NCBI RefSeq assembly: GCF_029931775.1
Contig: NC_079325.1
Location: forward strand, 57,830,286 to 57,894,285
Length of the DNA: 64,000 nt
Source of the DNA: Euleptes europaea
Lineage: Eukaryota > Chordata > Lepidosauria > Squamata > Sphaerodactylidae
Reading direction: 5' to 3'
Shown in pieces: positions 11,105-43,447 of this stretch; position 1 is the stretch's first letter, and every line of letters begins with the position of its first letter. The notes below the pieces were generated by a model. It saw nothing but the letters and a program-made list of their open reading frames with translations. It had not been told where the DNA came from and searched no databases. A program made the translations under genes and the position numbers.

Positions 11105-11394
11105 AGTTTTTCTGCATTGTGTGTGTGTGTTAAGTGCTGTCAAGTTGCTTCCGACTCATGGCGGCCCTATGCATCGATGTCCCCCGAAACATCCCATTGT
11201 TAACAGCCTTGCTCACCTGTTCTCCAAAGCTCTCAGGTACATAGTCCTCTTCCCCATTTTGTTCTCTCAACAACTTTGTGAGATAGGCTAGGCTGCAAGA
11301 TAGTTACTGGCACCAAATGACCCACTGCTATTCCTGGCACAGTGAGGATTTGAACCTGGGTCTCTCTGCTCATAATCCAACTTCTACACTGCAA
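11105..11394 (-). mobile_element. SINE fragments (Sauria-type tail plus tRNA-SINE piece), minus strand
   Basis: 11118-11225 (GTGTGTGTTAAGTGCTGTCA, GCTTCCGACTCATGGCGGCC) is the inverse of the tail of the 5S-type SINE at 31312-31534. 11270-11394 (TTGTGAGATAGGCTAGGCTG, ATTTGAACCTGGGTCTC) resembles the body and head of the tRNA-derived SINE at 34455-34790 in the same orientation. Both are truncated. Confidence 0.5.
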
Positions 11395-11845
11395 TGAAGG
11401 GCTTTTGCTCATCCCCTTCTTTTCAAGGCACTTATCTTGTAGAATGTTCTACTGGACCATCTTGTGGATTTGAACAGTCTTTACTGGATCTGTCAAAGCC
11501 ATTGTTCGGTTTTTCACAGCGATCAGGCAGATGCCTTGGGGCGTTCATATGCATTGGCTTCCGATACAAACTGCCTCCCTACATGGCCATTCCAGTTAGC
11601 TGCCGTAGCCCATGGCTGCCCCTCAACCTGCCCTCCTTGTATTTGTCTAATCCTTTTTAAAGCCTTCTGTTCTTCAGAAGGGGTGGAAGACAACAGTGAG
11701 TCAAGAAGGGGAAATATGCAGGGATCTTAGCCAGTACCACAAGAGAGATGGAGGGGTGAAGCCTGCCTTGCCAGTAGGACTAGAGATGGGTTAATTGTTC
11801 AATAAATGAAAGCTGAGGTGGGGGGAGACAGGAGAGTGTAGTTAC

Positions 11846-12337
11846 TAGGGATGTGCATTCGGTATTTTTCAAATATATTTGGGTATCCAAATGGTATCTG
11901 AGATTTTTTTGGATACCTATAAATGGGTTCCGAAAAATTCTGGAAATATTCGGGAGATTCTGGGAACATTGGGGGCCAGATTTGAAGGCTCTCATGACTG
12001 TTTTCCTTTAATTTTACGGTGCACCAGTGTCAGTGTCTTCTTGCCAGGTCTCAATATGGGCTTGCCAGTTTGCCTCTTGGTCCAATTCACTTGAAGCATG
12101 GTGATTCTTCCGTGGACAGACAGCATCAGCTTCGCTGCAATTTTTGTGTCATTTGCTTGAAAGGCTGCCCCTCCAGCCCCTAGAAGGATTCCCCATAGGG
12201 AATGATGGACCTGAATAATATCGGAATCCTGAAAAAAACCTGACTCTGGATACCAAACGGGTATTTGGGACCCAAATAACCCAGAATATTGATAATTTTG
12301 CCCTCCTGGTACCCGGATCTGAAAAATACCATCCCTA
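11846..12337. mobile_element. hAT-like MITE (TAGGGATG ends)
   Basis: Starts TAGGGATGTGC and ends in the inverse CCATCCCTA. The flanking octamers GTAGTTAC (11838-11845) and GCAGCTGC (12338-12345) match at 5 of 8 positions, compatible with an eroded 8-bp hAT target duplication. The 492-bp interior is noncoding, with inverted GGTATTT/AAATACC-like blocks (TTTTGGATACC, TGGATACCAAACGGG). Confidence 0.6.
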
Positions 12338-12444
12338 GCAGCTGCTGGTGAAGACTGTCTTGCTAATCTGTACTTGGGGCCCCCCTGTTCTTTCCCCTTT
12401 TATTCAGTGTCCAAAATGCAGACTAACTCCGAGAGAAGTATCTG

Positions 12445-13832
12445 GCGCCATAAATACAACAAAATTTATTTAAAATGTACATATGGGTACAATTCTACGG
12501 TTACAGGGATAAAGTTCACCATTTGTAAACAAATATATTAAAAAAGAGCACACGTCTCTTTGTGATATAAAGTGCTGTTATGGTTTCATTACTCTATACA
12601 ATATGTTGGCATTATGTCATTTTAATTAAGGACTACAGGCCTGGAGTTGGATTACAAGATAAAATTCTCTGGAAAAGTACACACCTACATATTACATCTA
12701 ATGGGCTTTGGCTTAGCTGCCTGGGCAGCATTCATTTCAGCTCATCATTGCTGCAAAAAAAGAAAAAAAGATAAATATGCCTGGATAGGGAAGAAACAGC
12801 CAGCAAGAAGATGGAAGTCAAAAGCTGAAGAAAGACAAAGCATTCGTAGAACAGCGGAGCAGATGCCCCCAAGTGCCCTCATTCCTTCAGTCCAAAAGTA
12901 CTTTTTCTTCTCCAGGACTGCATTCCAAAAAAGATCTGGTCCTGTACGTTTGCAGCAAACACCAGCTGTGAACGGCACATATTGGCCCATGATGTCACCA
13001 AAACACGTTCCCCCACGCCCACCTACACAATTCCTAAATCAGTTTTGTAATTGTTCTTAAAATACTTAAAAATTTAAAATAAAGTAAAGCAGGAATGTAT
13101 ACATGGATAAAACTGTATGTGACAACCTAGGCTGTTTTTAAGTGGGCAGTTTGCCTGACTTAGGGGGTCAGGAGCAAGACAGATGGCCAGGCGAGCCTTT
13201 GACTCAATAGAATACATCCTTGTCATACAAACTGTCGATCTGGGAGGTTTTGCCCTGCTGGTTAGAAAGCAAACCCCAAAACAGTGGGGCTTCTCATTCA
13301 ACATTACATGTTCTCACTCAACTATTAAAACTTCTTCAGCAAGTCCAGATGGAAAAACTCAATTGGTGCAAGCAGAGCTTGTCAGAGAGGCTCTGGATGC
13401 CATCCAGAGAGGTGGGAAGTACACACACAGGCTCAGAATTACTCTGGCATTTATGGGGGAACGTCAGAAATGAAAAGACCCATCCAGATCAAATCTGGCT
13501 AAGCTAGTAGGAAACCGCAGACAAAAGGAAGTTCAAAGCCCCTGGAAGAATAACTGGATTCATATTCATGGTCCGAGGCACACGGCTTCTTTGCAAGCAG
13601 GTGGGGCTGATGGGCAGTAGCACCGGGAGAGTGGCCTATTCCTTCATGCTGAAGCATGAAAGAGACAGAGAGAAGAAGAAACGAAGAAGGTGGAGGAGAC
13701 ACCTCCAATTTTCAGGCTTCCTAGCCCTGGCTTTCAGTGGTGTGGCCGGCCAGCAGGAGGGTCTCCCAGTTGCCCCAGCATCCTCCTGCTGCTCTTCGAA
13801 ACCCACGAGTCCTGCATTCCTCCCCTCCCCTC
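12445..13832 (-). other. ADAMTSL2: ADAMTSL2 3' UTR (inferred)
   Basis: Follows the TAG stop at 13833-13835 on the - strand and runs to the putative poly(A) signal. No transposon ends were recognised inside it, unlike its neighbours. The open frames here on both strands are short and unlike any known protein. Confidence 0.5.
12465..12470 (-). terminator. ADAMTSL2: Putative ADAMTSL2 poly(A) signal
   Basis: AATAAA on the - strand (TTTATT on +), 1.36 kb after the ADAMTSL2 stop codon, in an A/T-rich stretch. Earlier - strand hexamers were not seen, so the 3' UTR is inferred to run 13832-12445. No overlap with FAM163B. Confidence 0.5.
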
Positions 13833-33928
<20,096 letters not shown>

Positions 33929-34454
33929 CTAGAAGAGAAAAAGACAAGAGGGATACAGAAAATGTAATCATAAAAAAGCCACTGCATCCCACTCAAACAG
34001 GGTTTGAAGCCTGCAGGTCTTTCAGAGAGCATCATAAACTCATGCAATACAGGAGCATGATGATTTGCCTCAAGAGTACCATACAAATGCAAAGGATTAT
34101 CATTATTAATGCTCTTGCTCCCTTCCCCCCAGGTCCCTCACTTCAATAGGCGCTCTTTCTCCTCTCCCATCAACAAATCGAAATGGTTGCACATCTATTC
34201 CCCCAGTGTCGCAAGGAAAGGAGGAAGCTGGCCAGGGTATTGTCTTGACTATTTTCAGCCCCCCTCCCGCCCCAATATCTCTCGTCAGGATTTGCATTTC
34301 TCACAGTTGCCAGGCATCTCCATGGAGACTTATTTATTTTTAGACGATTCCACTAAAATGAAAAACTGGAGTAAAAATATCTCTGGAAGAAGCAGCAGCT
34401 CCACATGACTTACATGCGCACACACACACACATGCACTTTTGAATGCTAAAATT
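33929..34454. other. ADAMTSL2 intron upstream of exon 33758-33928
   Basis: Contains the acceptor (CTCTTCTAG on -) next to the exon. No further TSR exon recognised. Polypyrimidine on + near 34110-34170. Short CA repeat at about 34412-34433. Confidence 0.45.
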
Positions 34455-34790
34455 AGAAAGAAGAAGAAGAAGAAGAGTTGGTTTTTATATGCCAACTTTC
34501 TCTACCACTTAAGGGAGACTCAAACCGGCTTAAAATCACCTTACCTTCCCCTCCCCACAACAGACATCCTGTGAGGTAGGTGGGGCTGAGAGAGCTCTTA
34601 ATAGAACTGTGACTAGCCCAAGGTCACCCAGTTGGCTTCGTGTGTAGGAGTGGGTAAACAAATCCAGTTCCCCAATTTAGCCTCCGCCGCTCATGTGGAG
34701 GAGTGGGGAATCAAACCCAGTTCTCCAGATCAGAGTCCACCGCTCCAAACCACGGATCTTAACCACTACACCACGCTGTAGTGAAGTTGT
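34455..34790 (-). mobile_element. tRNA-derived SINE
   Basis: On the - strand it starts CAGCGTGGTGTAGTGGTTAA (A-box-like) and has GAGAACTGGGTTTGATTCCC (B-box), then GGTGACCTTGGGCTAGTCAC and a TTCTTCTTCTTC tail. The repeat end in GAA/TTC is typical of lizard tRNA SINEs. Nearly full length. Confidence 0.8.
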
Positions 34791-34907
34791 GTGGTGTTTT
34801 TAAGAAGAATGAAAAAGCTTATTTCTTTCAGAGAAAAGACTGGACCAGAAAGAAAACAATTACAGCCCTTCTTGAGGTTACCTTCCCAATCAGTGGGGCT
34901 TGAGCAG

Positions 34908-35045
34908 AAGGGACCTCAGCAGGGTACAATGCCATAAAGTCCACCCTCCAAAGCAGCCGTTTTCTCCAGGGGAACTAATCTTGATCATCTGGAGATCAAT
35001 GGCAATAGCGGGAGATCTCCAGGGGTGACCTGGAGGTTGGCAACT
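34908..35045 (-). mobile_element. GGTTGCCAACC-type repeat copy
   Basis: Inverse of the element at 8656-8921: GTCCACCCTCCAAAGCAGCC, TTTTCTCCAGGGGAACTAA and the end CCTGGAGGTTGGCAAC. Truncated at its other end. Confidence 0.55.
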
Positions 35046-35463
35046 CTAATCATGAATATTCCACCCCATTCTCCAAAGTCCTTCTAAAAGCCATCCAAAC
35101 AAGTTGCCATCACTATCCCTTGTAGCAGTGAGTTCCCTTAATCCAGGGATCTTTTTTCAGCCTGCGGGCACCTCTGGAATGCTGAGACTGGGTGGTGGGT
35201 GCAGCAACAAAATGGCTGCCCCAGGTGGTGGAGCCAGCCACAAAATGGCTGCCGTAGTCCTACAGACACACAGTGAAGATTCTTGTCCTGTGGTGGCAGC
35301 TGCTGCCAAAGCAACATTTTAAAAAATTTGCACAGCTGATCAAATCTCCAATGGCCAATGAGAAGCCTTACTAGGCAAAAGCCCCACCTGGCCCCACTTT
35401 CTAAAAACACTTGGTGGGTGTCAGTGGATACCATAGGCACCACGTTGCGGATGCCTGCTTTCA
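35046..35463. other. Intron, nothing recognised
   Basis: Two AAAATGGCTGCC motifs about 35 bp apart (35208-35255) make a small direct repeat. No exon recognised. Confidence 0.4.
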
Positions 35464-35480
35464 TACATACGTACATACAT

Positions 35481-35521
<41 letters not shown>
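35464..35521 (+). repeat. CATA/CAGA tetranucleotide microsatellite
   Basis: CATACATACGTACATACATA then about ten units of CAGA. It sits at the 3' end of the minus-strand LINE tail that follows, a usual place for such repeats. Confidence 0.9.
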
Positions 35522-35523
<2 letters not shown>

Positions 35524-36060
35524 TATAACCTTTATTGGCATAGATAGTTATGGTCACGAGATCAGAAGTAACAGGTGTTTCATAAAAATTAATATTAATA
35601 TTAAGGATTGAATCTTAACCTTAACCACTTCCACCAAAAACTCAGCTACCTTCACCGTAACCTCAGGCATGAAGTCATTCAGCAGGAATTGTCATATGGT
35701 TGTTCTGTAAGAGGCCACCAATTTGCTAATTAAAGGTAATATAATTTTTTTGTGGGGTTCCTCACGTAAATGACAATCTAGGATAATGTGTTGTAGGGAA
35801 TGCCTGCTTTCATCAATTCTATGTTGTGTGAAGAAGTACTTCTTTTTATCTTGGTGACCTGGAGTTATGTCATGATAAACAAGAAGATCTCAATATTCAT
35901 ATCATAATGTCCCTCCCTTAGGTTGCCCCAAATGCTTTTGTTGCCAAGAGGGTGCTCCAACCCCTGAATCATTTTGGTATCCCCCGTTTCTACACCTTTT
36001 GTTTTTCAGATGGAGAGACCAGATAAAGTATTCCAAATGCGGCAGCCTTAAACAAAGACC
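35522..36060 (-). mobile_element. LINE 3' tail fragment, minus strand
   Basis: On - the block ends CTATGCCAATAAAGGTTATA followed by TGTCTGTC repeats, and contains TCCTACAACACATTATCCTA. The piece at 50943-51500 has a comparable build (tetranucleotide end, then TAAATTAT). Probably a LINE 3' UTR; family not named. Confidence 0.4.
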
Positions 36061-36949
36061 ACCAGTTTTATTCTTTCCTAATAATGCCTATCAGGGAAAC
36101 TGATGATTTCCCCAGTGCCACACACTAGCTGGTTGCATTCAGACATCAAATTGTGCTGATGTTTTGTTCAGACTTTTGCTTATTTGCCAGGCACGCACCT
36201 GCTTCTTCCCACACAGTGTGATGGGAAATCTCTGCTTCCTTGCAATGTACAAATGCAGGCATTGTGTTTAAATGAAGTTCGTTTCCTCTCCTCCCCCATA
36301 CCCACAACCCGGAATTTTAATGGTCTTGAATCCCAGCTTGCATGAGTTGGGGGAATGACAAGCTCCGATTAATGCAGGGGCCTACCTTAGCATGTCACAG
36401 GTAAGCAGAGTGTGTTTTAACACAGGATTCCTTCAGTGCACATTAGAGAGGAGGAAGGAAGAAGGCACACAGGCAAGCTTGGCAGCTAGCCAAGTCTATG
36501 CAGAATGTTGGCTGGATGAGATGCCGGCTGGCAGCCAACTGGAAGTCAACGGTTTCACCATGTTGTCTGCCATAACCCCAAGACCTCCTTCCTGGTCTGC
36601 AACCACCAGTTAGGGCCAGTGAATCAGTGTATTTGAGAAAATGAGATTTTTATGCGAAAGAAACAGAAATATTGTCGGTAAAGACTGCCCTAAAAGAACA
36701 ACCATTTATCATTCCATCTGCTCACGTATTAGCCACTTCTGGGGCACTACTGTGGCCAGAGGAAGAAAAAAACTCAACGCTCTCTTCTATTTTAGAAAAG
36801 TAATTCTCTAATTAGAACAAATTATAGAAACCTTTCCATTTAAAATCTGTTAAAAAAGAAGAAAAAGAAACACTGAATATCTAAATGCTACCAAAGAGAT
36901 GTTTAAAGACAAATTTTATTTTCATCAGTTGAATTTTCAAAATATTTTA
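36061..36949. other. Intronic/upstream stretch, nothing recognised
   Basis: No exon or element ends apart from the TAATT at 36950-36954, which is the left target duplication of the Gypsy element. Confidence 0.4.
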
Positions 36950-37068
36950 TAATTTGTCAGAAACAGGCCATGAGGATGGTATGTGGTGGTGTTGTTGTGC
37001 TGCTTCCAGGTGCTGTTGTGCTATTCTGTCCAAGGCCAGTCTAAGCCCCGTTTTTAGTCTTCATAGAT

Positions 37069-40000
37069 GCCAATCGGGGGCAGGGAGAAAGGGTTTTAAA
37101 AGGCTTACGTGGAATACCGGGTGTACCCCCTGCAAAGTCTTGGGGAGTTCTAGTTCGACGGTGACCTCATTAAGGATCCGGGATATTGGAAACGGACCCA
37201 CATATTTATGGCATAATTTCTTACACGGGCACAGCGACCTTAGATTCTTTGTGGAGAGGTAGACCTTCTCTCCGACCTTCAGGTCCCATTGGGGCGTTCT
37301 GTGTCTGTCTGCCTGCGCCTTGTATCTTTCCTTAGCTTGGTCCAATTGCTTTACTAACAAAGGCCAAGTATTCCGTACAGTATTAGCCCATGTGGATACT
37401 TCCAGGGGGTCCCCCCCCGGTGGGAGAGGGACAGCTCCCAAAGGGTTGAACTCCACCCCATAAACTGCTTTGAATGGGCTCAAGCCAGTCGCGGAGTGTA
37501 CCCAGTTGTTGTAGGCATACGCTGCCAACGGTAGCAAATCAACCCAATTATCCTGGTGGTAGTTAGAAAAGCAACGCAAGTAGCATTCGATCACGGCATT
37601 AACCCTTTTCCGTCTGCCCATCCGTCTGCGGGTGATAGGCAGAGGATAGACCCTGTTCCACTCCAACCAGCCCCAGGAATGCTTTCCAAAATTTTGAAAT
37701 GAATACCGAGCCCCTGTCGCTCACAATCTTCCGCGGAAATCCGTGCAGGTGGAAGACCTGGTGCACAAACAGACGGGCTAATTTGTGGGCCGAGGGCATG
37801 CCTTCGCACGGTATAAGGTGAACCTGTTTAGAAAAAAGGTCGGTGATAACCCAGAGAACCAGCTTGCCCTGGCTAGGGGGGAGGCTGGTGATAAAATCCA
37901 TTCCAATCACTCGCCAGGGCGCCTCCGGGGTCTCTAGAGGTTTCAATAATCCGGGAGACTTCCCCATCAGGCATGTATTCGTGGCGCATGCTGGGCAGGA
38001 CTTTATAAACCCGTCGATGTCCTGGCGCATCCCTGGCTACCAGAAGCGGCGTCGCACTAGGTGCAGGGTTTTAACAAAACCAAAATGCCCCCCTGTCTTG
38101 GAGCTGTGGCTCCACTCCAGTACCTCTCGGCTCAGTTTCTGGGGAACATAAATTTTTCCCTCCGGGGTGCCGTTCTCCCCCTCCCCCGGGAGCTTTCCCC
38201 CTCATTCCTCCTGAAGAGCGTCCTTCCACCTAGCATGAGTGGCCGTGGGAAGATCCCCTGGGATCGCTAGGGGGCGGGGGGTAGAGGCTGCCTCCCCGTG
38301 TGGAAGGTCCTGGGCAGCCGGTGGGGCCACCGCACGGGCTTGGGCTCGGGTCAGAACCCCTACGCTTGCCCCTTCCGGGTCCAAGCCAAGGTGTTCCGGG
38401 GTGAAAAGGGAACCTACCGGCCGCTCAACCCTACAATCGTACTGCGGCATGCGGGAGAGTCCATCCGCCAGACTATTCTCTTTTCCAGGGACATGCTTAA
38501 TAGTGAAGCGGAACTTCGAAAAGAAGTCCAGCCACCTAATCTGCTTGGCACCTAAGCTGCCCCAAAATGGCTTCCAGGTTGCGGTGGTCCGTCCAGACCT
38601 CGAATGGTTCTGCTGCCCCCTCCAGGAATTGACGCCAGACCGTGAGGGCGTGCTTAATCGCCATGGCCTCCTTCTCTCCGATCGGCCAGTTAAGCTCGGG
38701 CCCGGAGAATTTTTTTGAAAAGTAAGCACAGGGTTTGAGCTCCCCTTGCTCGTTTCTCTGGAGGAGCGCCCCCCATGGCCTTGTCTGAAGCGTCTACCTG
38801 GAGGGTAAACGGGCGAGAACAGTCCAGGTGGGTCAGAACGGGCTCCAAAGTAAAATGGCTTTTCAGCAAATCAAATGCCGCCTGGCAGCGGTCATCCCAT
38901 GCCACCTGATAGTTTGCAGCAGTAGCCGCCTGTCCCTTCCCCTTTGTTTTAAGAAGGTCCGTGATGGGGAGGGCCATCTTGGCAAAGTCGGGGATGAAGG
39001 CGCAATAAAAGTTCGCGAAGCCCAAGAACTGTTGGACTTGTTTGCGAGTCCAGGGGGGGGTTTTCCCAATCTCGGACCACCTGAACCTTCTCAGGGTCCA
39101 TGATCAACCCGTTGGGGGTTACGACAAACCCAAGGAAAGTTGGTCCTGGTTAAAAGCACACTTAGATAATTTGGCATACAGGTGATGTTCTTGTAAGCGG
39201 CGCAGTACCTCCCTCACCAACTCCCGGTGTTAGTCCGGGTTCCTAGAATAAATTAGAATGTCGTCTAAGTAGACGATTACCCCCTTATCCAATAAAGCAC
39301 GCAATATTTCATTGATTAGTTGCATGAAGCACAACGGAGCTCCAGACAACCCAAATGGCATGACTAAAAACTCAAATAGTCCATAACAACATGAGAAGGC
39401 TGTTTTTGCTTCATCCCCCTCCCTTATCCAGACCCGGTAATAGGCTTCAGCCAGGTCCAGCTTCGAGAACACCCGGCCTTCCTGGAGTTGACTGAGGAGG
39501 TCAGGGATGAGGGGAATGGGGTAGGCATTGGACTCAGTAACAGCCTTAAGCCCCCTATAGTCCACACAGAGCCGGAGGTCCGAAGTTCCTTTCTTCTTTA
39601 GGAAGAAGCAGGGTGATGAGAACGCGGCCTTGGAAGATCGTATGAACCCCTGGGCCAAGTTCTTATTGAGGAATTCTCGCAACACAGTCTTTTCTTGGGG
39701 GCTCATGGGATAGACCCGGGCTTTGGAGGGTTTAATGTCTTTGGTCAATTTGATGGTACAGTCCGTGGTGCGGTGAGGGGGTAGCAAATCCTCTTCAAAA
39801 TTATTTGGATAGTACAAAAATAATAAAGAAGAGGAGATGCTAGCCTACTGTCAGGCCTCAGCAAGTCAATGCGTTCCAGGCAATAACTTTTCTCCAGACG
39901 ATACAGCGAGTAAAAGTTTATTTCAGAAGAACAGCGATTTCAGCAGGTCAAAAGACTCAAGGCTAGCATATCGGTATGGGGGAATACTGAAACATATATA

Positions 40001-40316
40001 GGGTGGATACAATGGGTTTGATTGGATTATTGGAAACAAAGACACAATACCGAAGCAAACTACCGGTAAAGACTTGAGCAAAAGTATTCAGAGTAAATTG
40101 CCTGCGTTAAGTGGCTGATCTTCCCGGGCTCCCAGTATTGTTCTGCGGGACCCGGTATCAGATCAGCCATTACTGGGGCGGGTCTCCATTGAGCTGCAGA
40201 TCTTGGGCAGGAGACCAGGTGCAAACGGGGAGGGATGGAGTGCAAAAGGACTCCATTTTGTCCGTGGGGGAAACCATCTTGTTTCTATCCAGGGTCGGCA
40301 GAGAGCCTATCTGACA
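37069..40316 (-). mobile_element. Deleted Gypsy element nested in the outer 5' LTR
   Basis: On the - strand: 5' LTR 39849-40316 (468 bp, TGTCAGATAGG to AGGCCTGACA, with AATAAAC inside), followed almost at once by RT (39230-39817; VYLDDILIYS, SKLDLAEAYYRV), RNase H-like sequence (about 38430-39025), integrase (37599-38030; SCPACATN, VITDLFSKQVHLIP) and its C-terminal part (37061-37666; HPVFHVSLLKPF). gag-protease and the 3' LTR are missing, together with about 250 bp of the outer LTR. A broken fossil, several breaks. Confidence 0.85.
39849..40316 (-). repeat. LTR of the inner Gypsy
   Basis: TGTCAG...CTGACA ends on both strands. It abuts the last 21 bp of the outer LTR (40317-40337). Only one copy remains. 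Confidence 0.85.
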
Positions 40317-43300
40317 GCCGCAGGGCTAGAGCTTACATTAGCACACTAGTCCTATCCTTACTTGCTGACCTTGGCTGGAGCCCTGGAAGGTTCGCCTAGA
40401 CACTCGTCTCCTCGGTTTGGGGCGCAGGACGAGCTCCCCGAGGACCCCGACTTTCTGCGTGCCATCTTGGAGGAGGCGCAGCGGACTTACGCGGAGTCTA
40501 CCCGGCTGGTTGGGCTGGTGATTGATCAATGGCGTCGCCTGGCAGCGGCGACCCCCTGGAGGACTCAGGACGCTGATCTTTTGGGGCTAGATGCTTTGCT
40601 GGAGGATGCCCGGTTGGCGCAAGAGGACTTTGCTCTCCTAACTCGGTTGTTGGCTGAGCTTGCGCTCCGTGGGACGTAACAGGATTTGGCGGCCCCAATT
40701 CAGGGGCCTGAGTTCTGTTTTCCAATGGCGGGGGCTCAGGGGGGAGACGTTCTGCAAACTGTTCTGGATCCCACCCTATGCCGCCAGGAAGCACAGAACG
40801 CTGCTGCCAGGACAGTCCTGGTTCTTGTGCATTTCACTCCAACCACGGCGACTGCGGCCGACATCGAGAAGATACTAACTCCTGAATTCAGTCCTGCCTC
40901 TGCAGATCTGGCTCAACAGCTCCAACCGCTGTTGGGCCAGCACAAAGAAATCCAAATGCTCTTGGAGCAAGCGGCTGAACCAATTGTGATGGCTGCCACC
41001 ACTGCCAAACTCGAGGTGGACCGAGTGCTCGCTGACCAGAGGCGGGGGGAGGAGCAACTGTTGGATGCGGCCACCGCTCGGGCGCGGGCGAGGGAGCGCG
41101 GTCGAAAGTTAGCGGGGAACTGGACTGGTCTTTCCCCTCTTTTTCTTTGGGCTCCCCGGAACCTGGCCTGCCCCAGGAAGTGGTGCGCAGGCAATGGCTC
41201 ACCTTTGCTCCTGATGTGCAAGAGTATTCGGAGGAGGAGGAGTTGTATGCAGAGGAGTGCGACTGGAATACGAACTACCGAGTCAGCCAAGTTCGACGGA
41301 CTGGGGGGGCTGAGGAGGAGATCCATGCCTTGAGGTTTCAAAACTGAGAGCTGTTGGATCGTATGGCCCATATGCAGGACCAAATGGACATGTTGATGTG
41401 TGAGTACGATCGCCTACAGCGAGCTCAAGGGTGCCTGCGCAGGCACCAGTCACAGGCCAACAACCCCTGGGCCAGCAGCCTCCGATGCAGTCGGCTCTGG
41501 TGCAGCCGGCTCCAGGGCAACCTCCGGCGCAACCACCTCCGAGGCAGCCAGCCCCGGTACAACCAGCTTCCGGGCTGCAGGCCCCTGGTCAACCACCGGC
41601 ACCACCACCAGTGGGACCGGTGCAGCCTGTGGTACCGGTCATGCAGTGGAAGCAACCCCGTTTGCGAGTGACATTTGATGGCTCCGTGAATGCTTTGCCC
41701 TGTTTCCTACACCAAGTGGACAGTTACATGAGAGAACAAGGGCATTCCTTTCCAACGGAAGACAGCCGAGTAAGATTCGTTTCCTCACTTTTGACTGGAA
41801 AGGCTGCAGAATGGATGGTCCTCCAGTTTGATACCCGGGCCCGCTCCATACAATCGCTTAATGAATTCATGCGAGGATTGAGAAGACGTTTTGAGGATCC
41901 ATTTCAAGGGGAGAAGGCCAAAGCGGCCCTCCTACAACTCCGTCAAGGATCCTCCTCAAAGTCCGAGAGTTTGCAGATGAGTTCCAAAGACTTGCTAATA
42001 AAATAGTGGATTGGACTGAAGCTACCCGGGTGCATTACGTCCGAGCAGCATTGCATCCTGAGATTCTAAACTGGGCATACATGCAGCGGGACCCAGCCAC
42101 CTTGGAAGAGTGGATTTTACTGACGGAGGAAGTGGAAAGCCACCGCTAGTTTATTTCTCTTGCCCAACGGCAGGCCAGGGAGGGGGGAAGCCAGAGAAAC
42201 CCTCCCAAACCTGCCGCTCCTCAGGCCCCGTGGAGGCTGGCTCTACCTCCGCAAGACCAAGCAGTGCAGTTTCAAAGGGGAGCCTGCCTCATTTACGGTG
42301 CCATGGGTCACTTCGCTGCCACTTGTCCGTCACGTCTGGGACTGCCGAGTCCCACTCCCCAGCCAGAGGGGACTCCTCGCTGGAGAGGACGCGCTCGGGG
42401 GAGAGGCACCACAGCCGAGCGGAGCATCGCTCCAAGACGAAAAGCGCCCCCAGCTCTGCACGCCGGAGAAGAGACAATGGACCTTTTGCCAGCGGACCCG
42501 TCGGGGTCCAGGATTACAGTTACTACTCCTGGGGAGGGCAGCTCCGCTTCTTCAGAGGAGGATGACCACTGGAACTCCCCAGACCTTAACTTGGAGTCTC
42601 CCCTCAAACAGCCAAAAAATGGACTGGGTCTACGGTAGAAGGAGCAATACCGCAGACCTCCGCAGGTTTTCCTGCGAAACCCGAGGCTCCTTTCATGGTG
42701 AGGGAAGTAGAAGAGACTGTGTATGTAGATGTGATATTACGACATTATAGAAAAGGTCCTCAATTACAAGTTAAGGCCTTAATTGACTCTGGATGTGCCC
42801 ACTCGTTAATTAACGAAACCACCTTTAAGGCACTCCAAGTGAAATCAGTCCCTTTGCCGGCACCTGTTCAATTTGCTCAAATGGATGGCAGTGATTTCGG
42901 GGGGGGGGGCAGTCGACTGTCGCACTGACGGAGTGGCGATGGGAATTGGCCACCATTGGGAACAAATCAACTTCACTATTGTGCCCAATGTTCAATATGC
43001 TGTGGTTTTAGGAGCAAATTGGCTCAAAGGACACAGTCCCACCATAGACTGGGAAGCTGAGACTTTAACGTTCAATAGTCCGCTGTGTGAGTTACACCGA
43101 TATGAAGTGGCCGTTAAAACCGTAATCAAACCAACTCCTGCCCTGGCGTCGGACACCTCCTGTCCGACCCAAGTGCCGCCCAAATATCAGGACTTTGCAG
43201 ACGTGTTTAATGTGCAGGAGTGTGATGTGTTACCCCCCCACTGCCGGACGGACTGTGCTATTGAAGTGGTGGGGAATGGAAAACTGCCAAAGAGTAAGAT

Positions 43301-43358
43301 CTACCCAATGAGTCCTACGGAACGGATGGTGCTCCGCGAATTCTTAGACAAGAACTTG

Positions 43359-43447
43359 GCTCGCGGTTTCTTCTGACCCTCCACAGCGCCCTATTCGGCA
43401 CCGGCTTTCTTCGTTTGTAAGAAAACAGGAGATTTGCATTTGTGTAT
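43359..43447. repeat. 89-bp direct repeat, left copy
   Basis: Identical base for base to 47480-47568 (offset 4121). It belongs to the Gypsy RT region and brackets the L1 insertion, so it reads as an unusually long target-site duplication. Confidence 0.95.

Noticed and set aside
35464-35521. CRISPR-like direct repeats
   Set aside because: A plain tetranucleotide microsatellite in a vertebrate genome; no spacers.
42110-42750. Several overlapping open frames as separate genes
   Set aside because: They all fall in the gag region of the Gypsy fossil.
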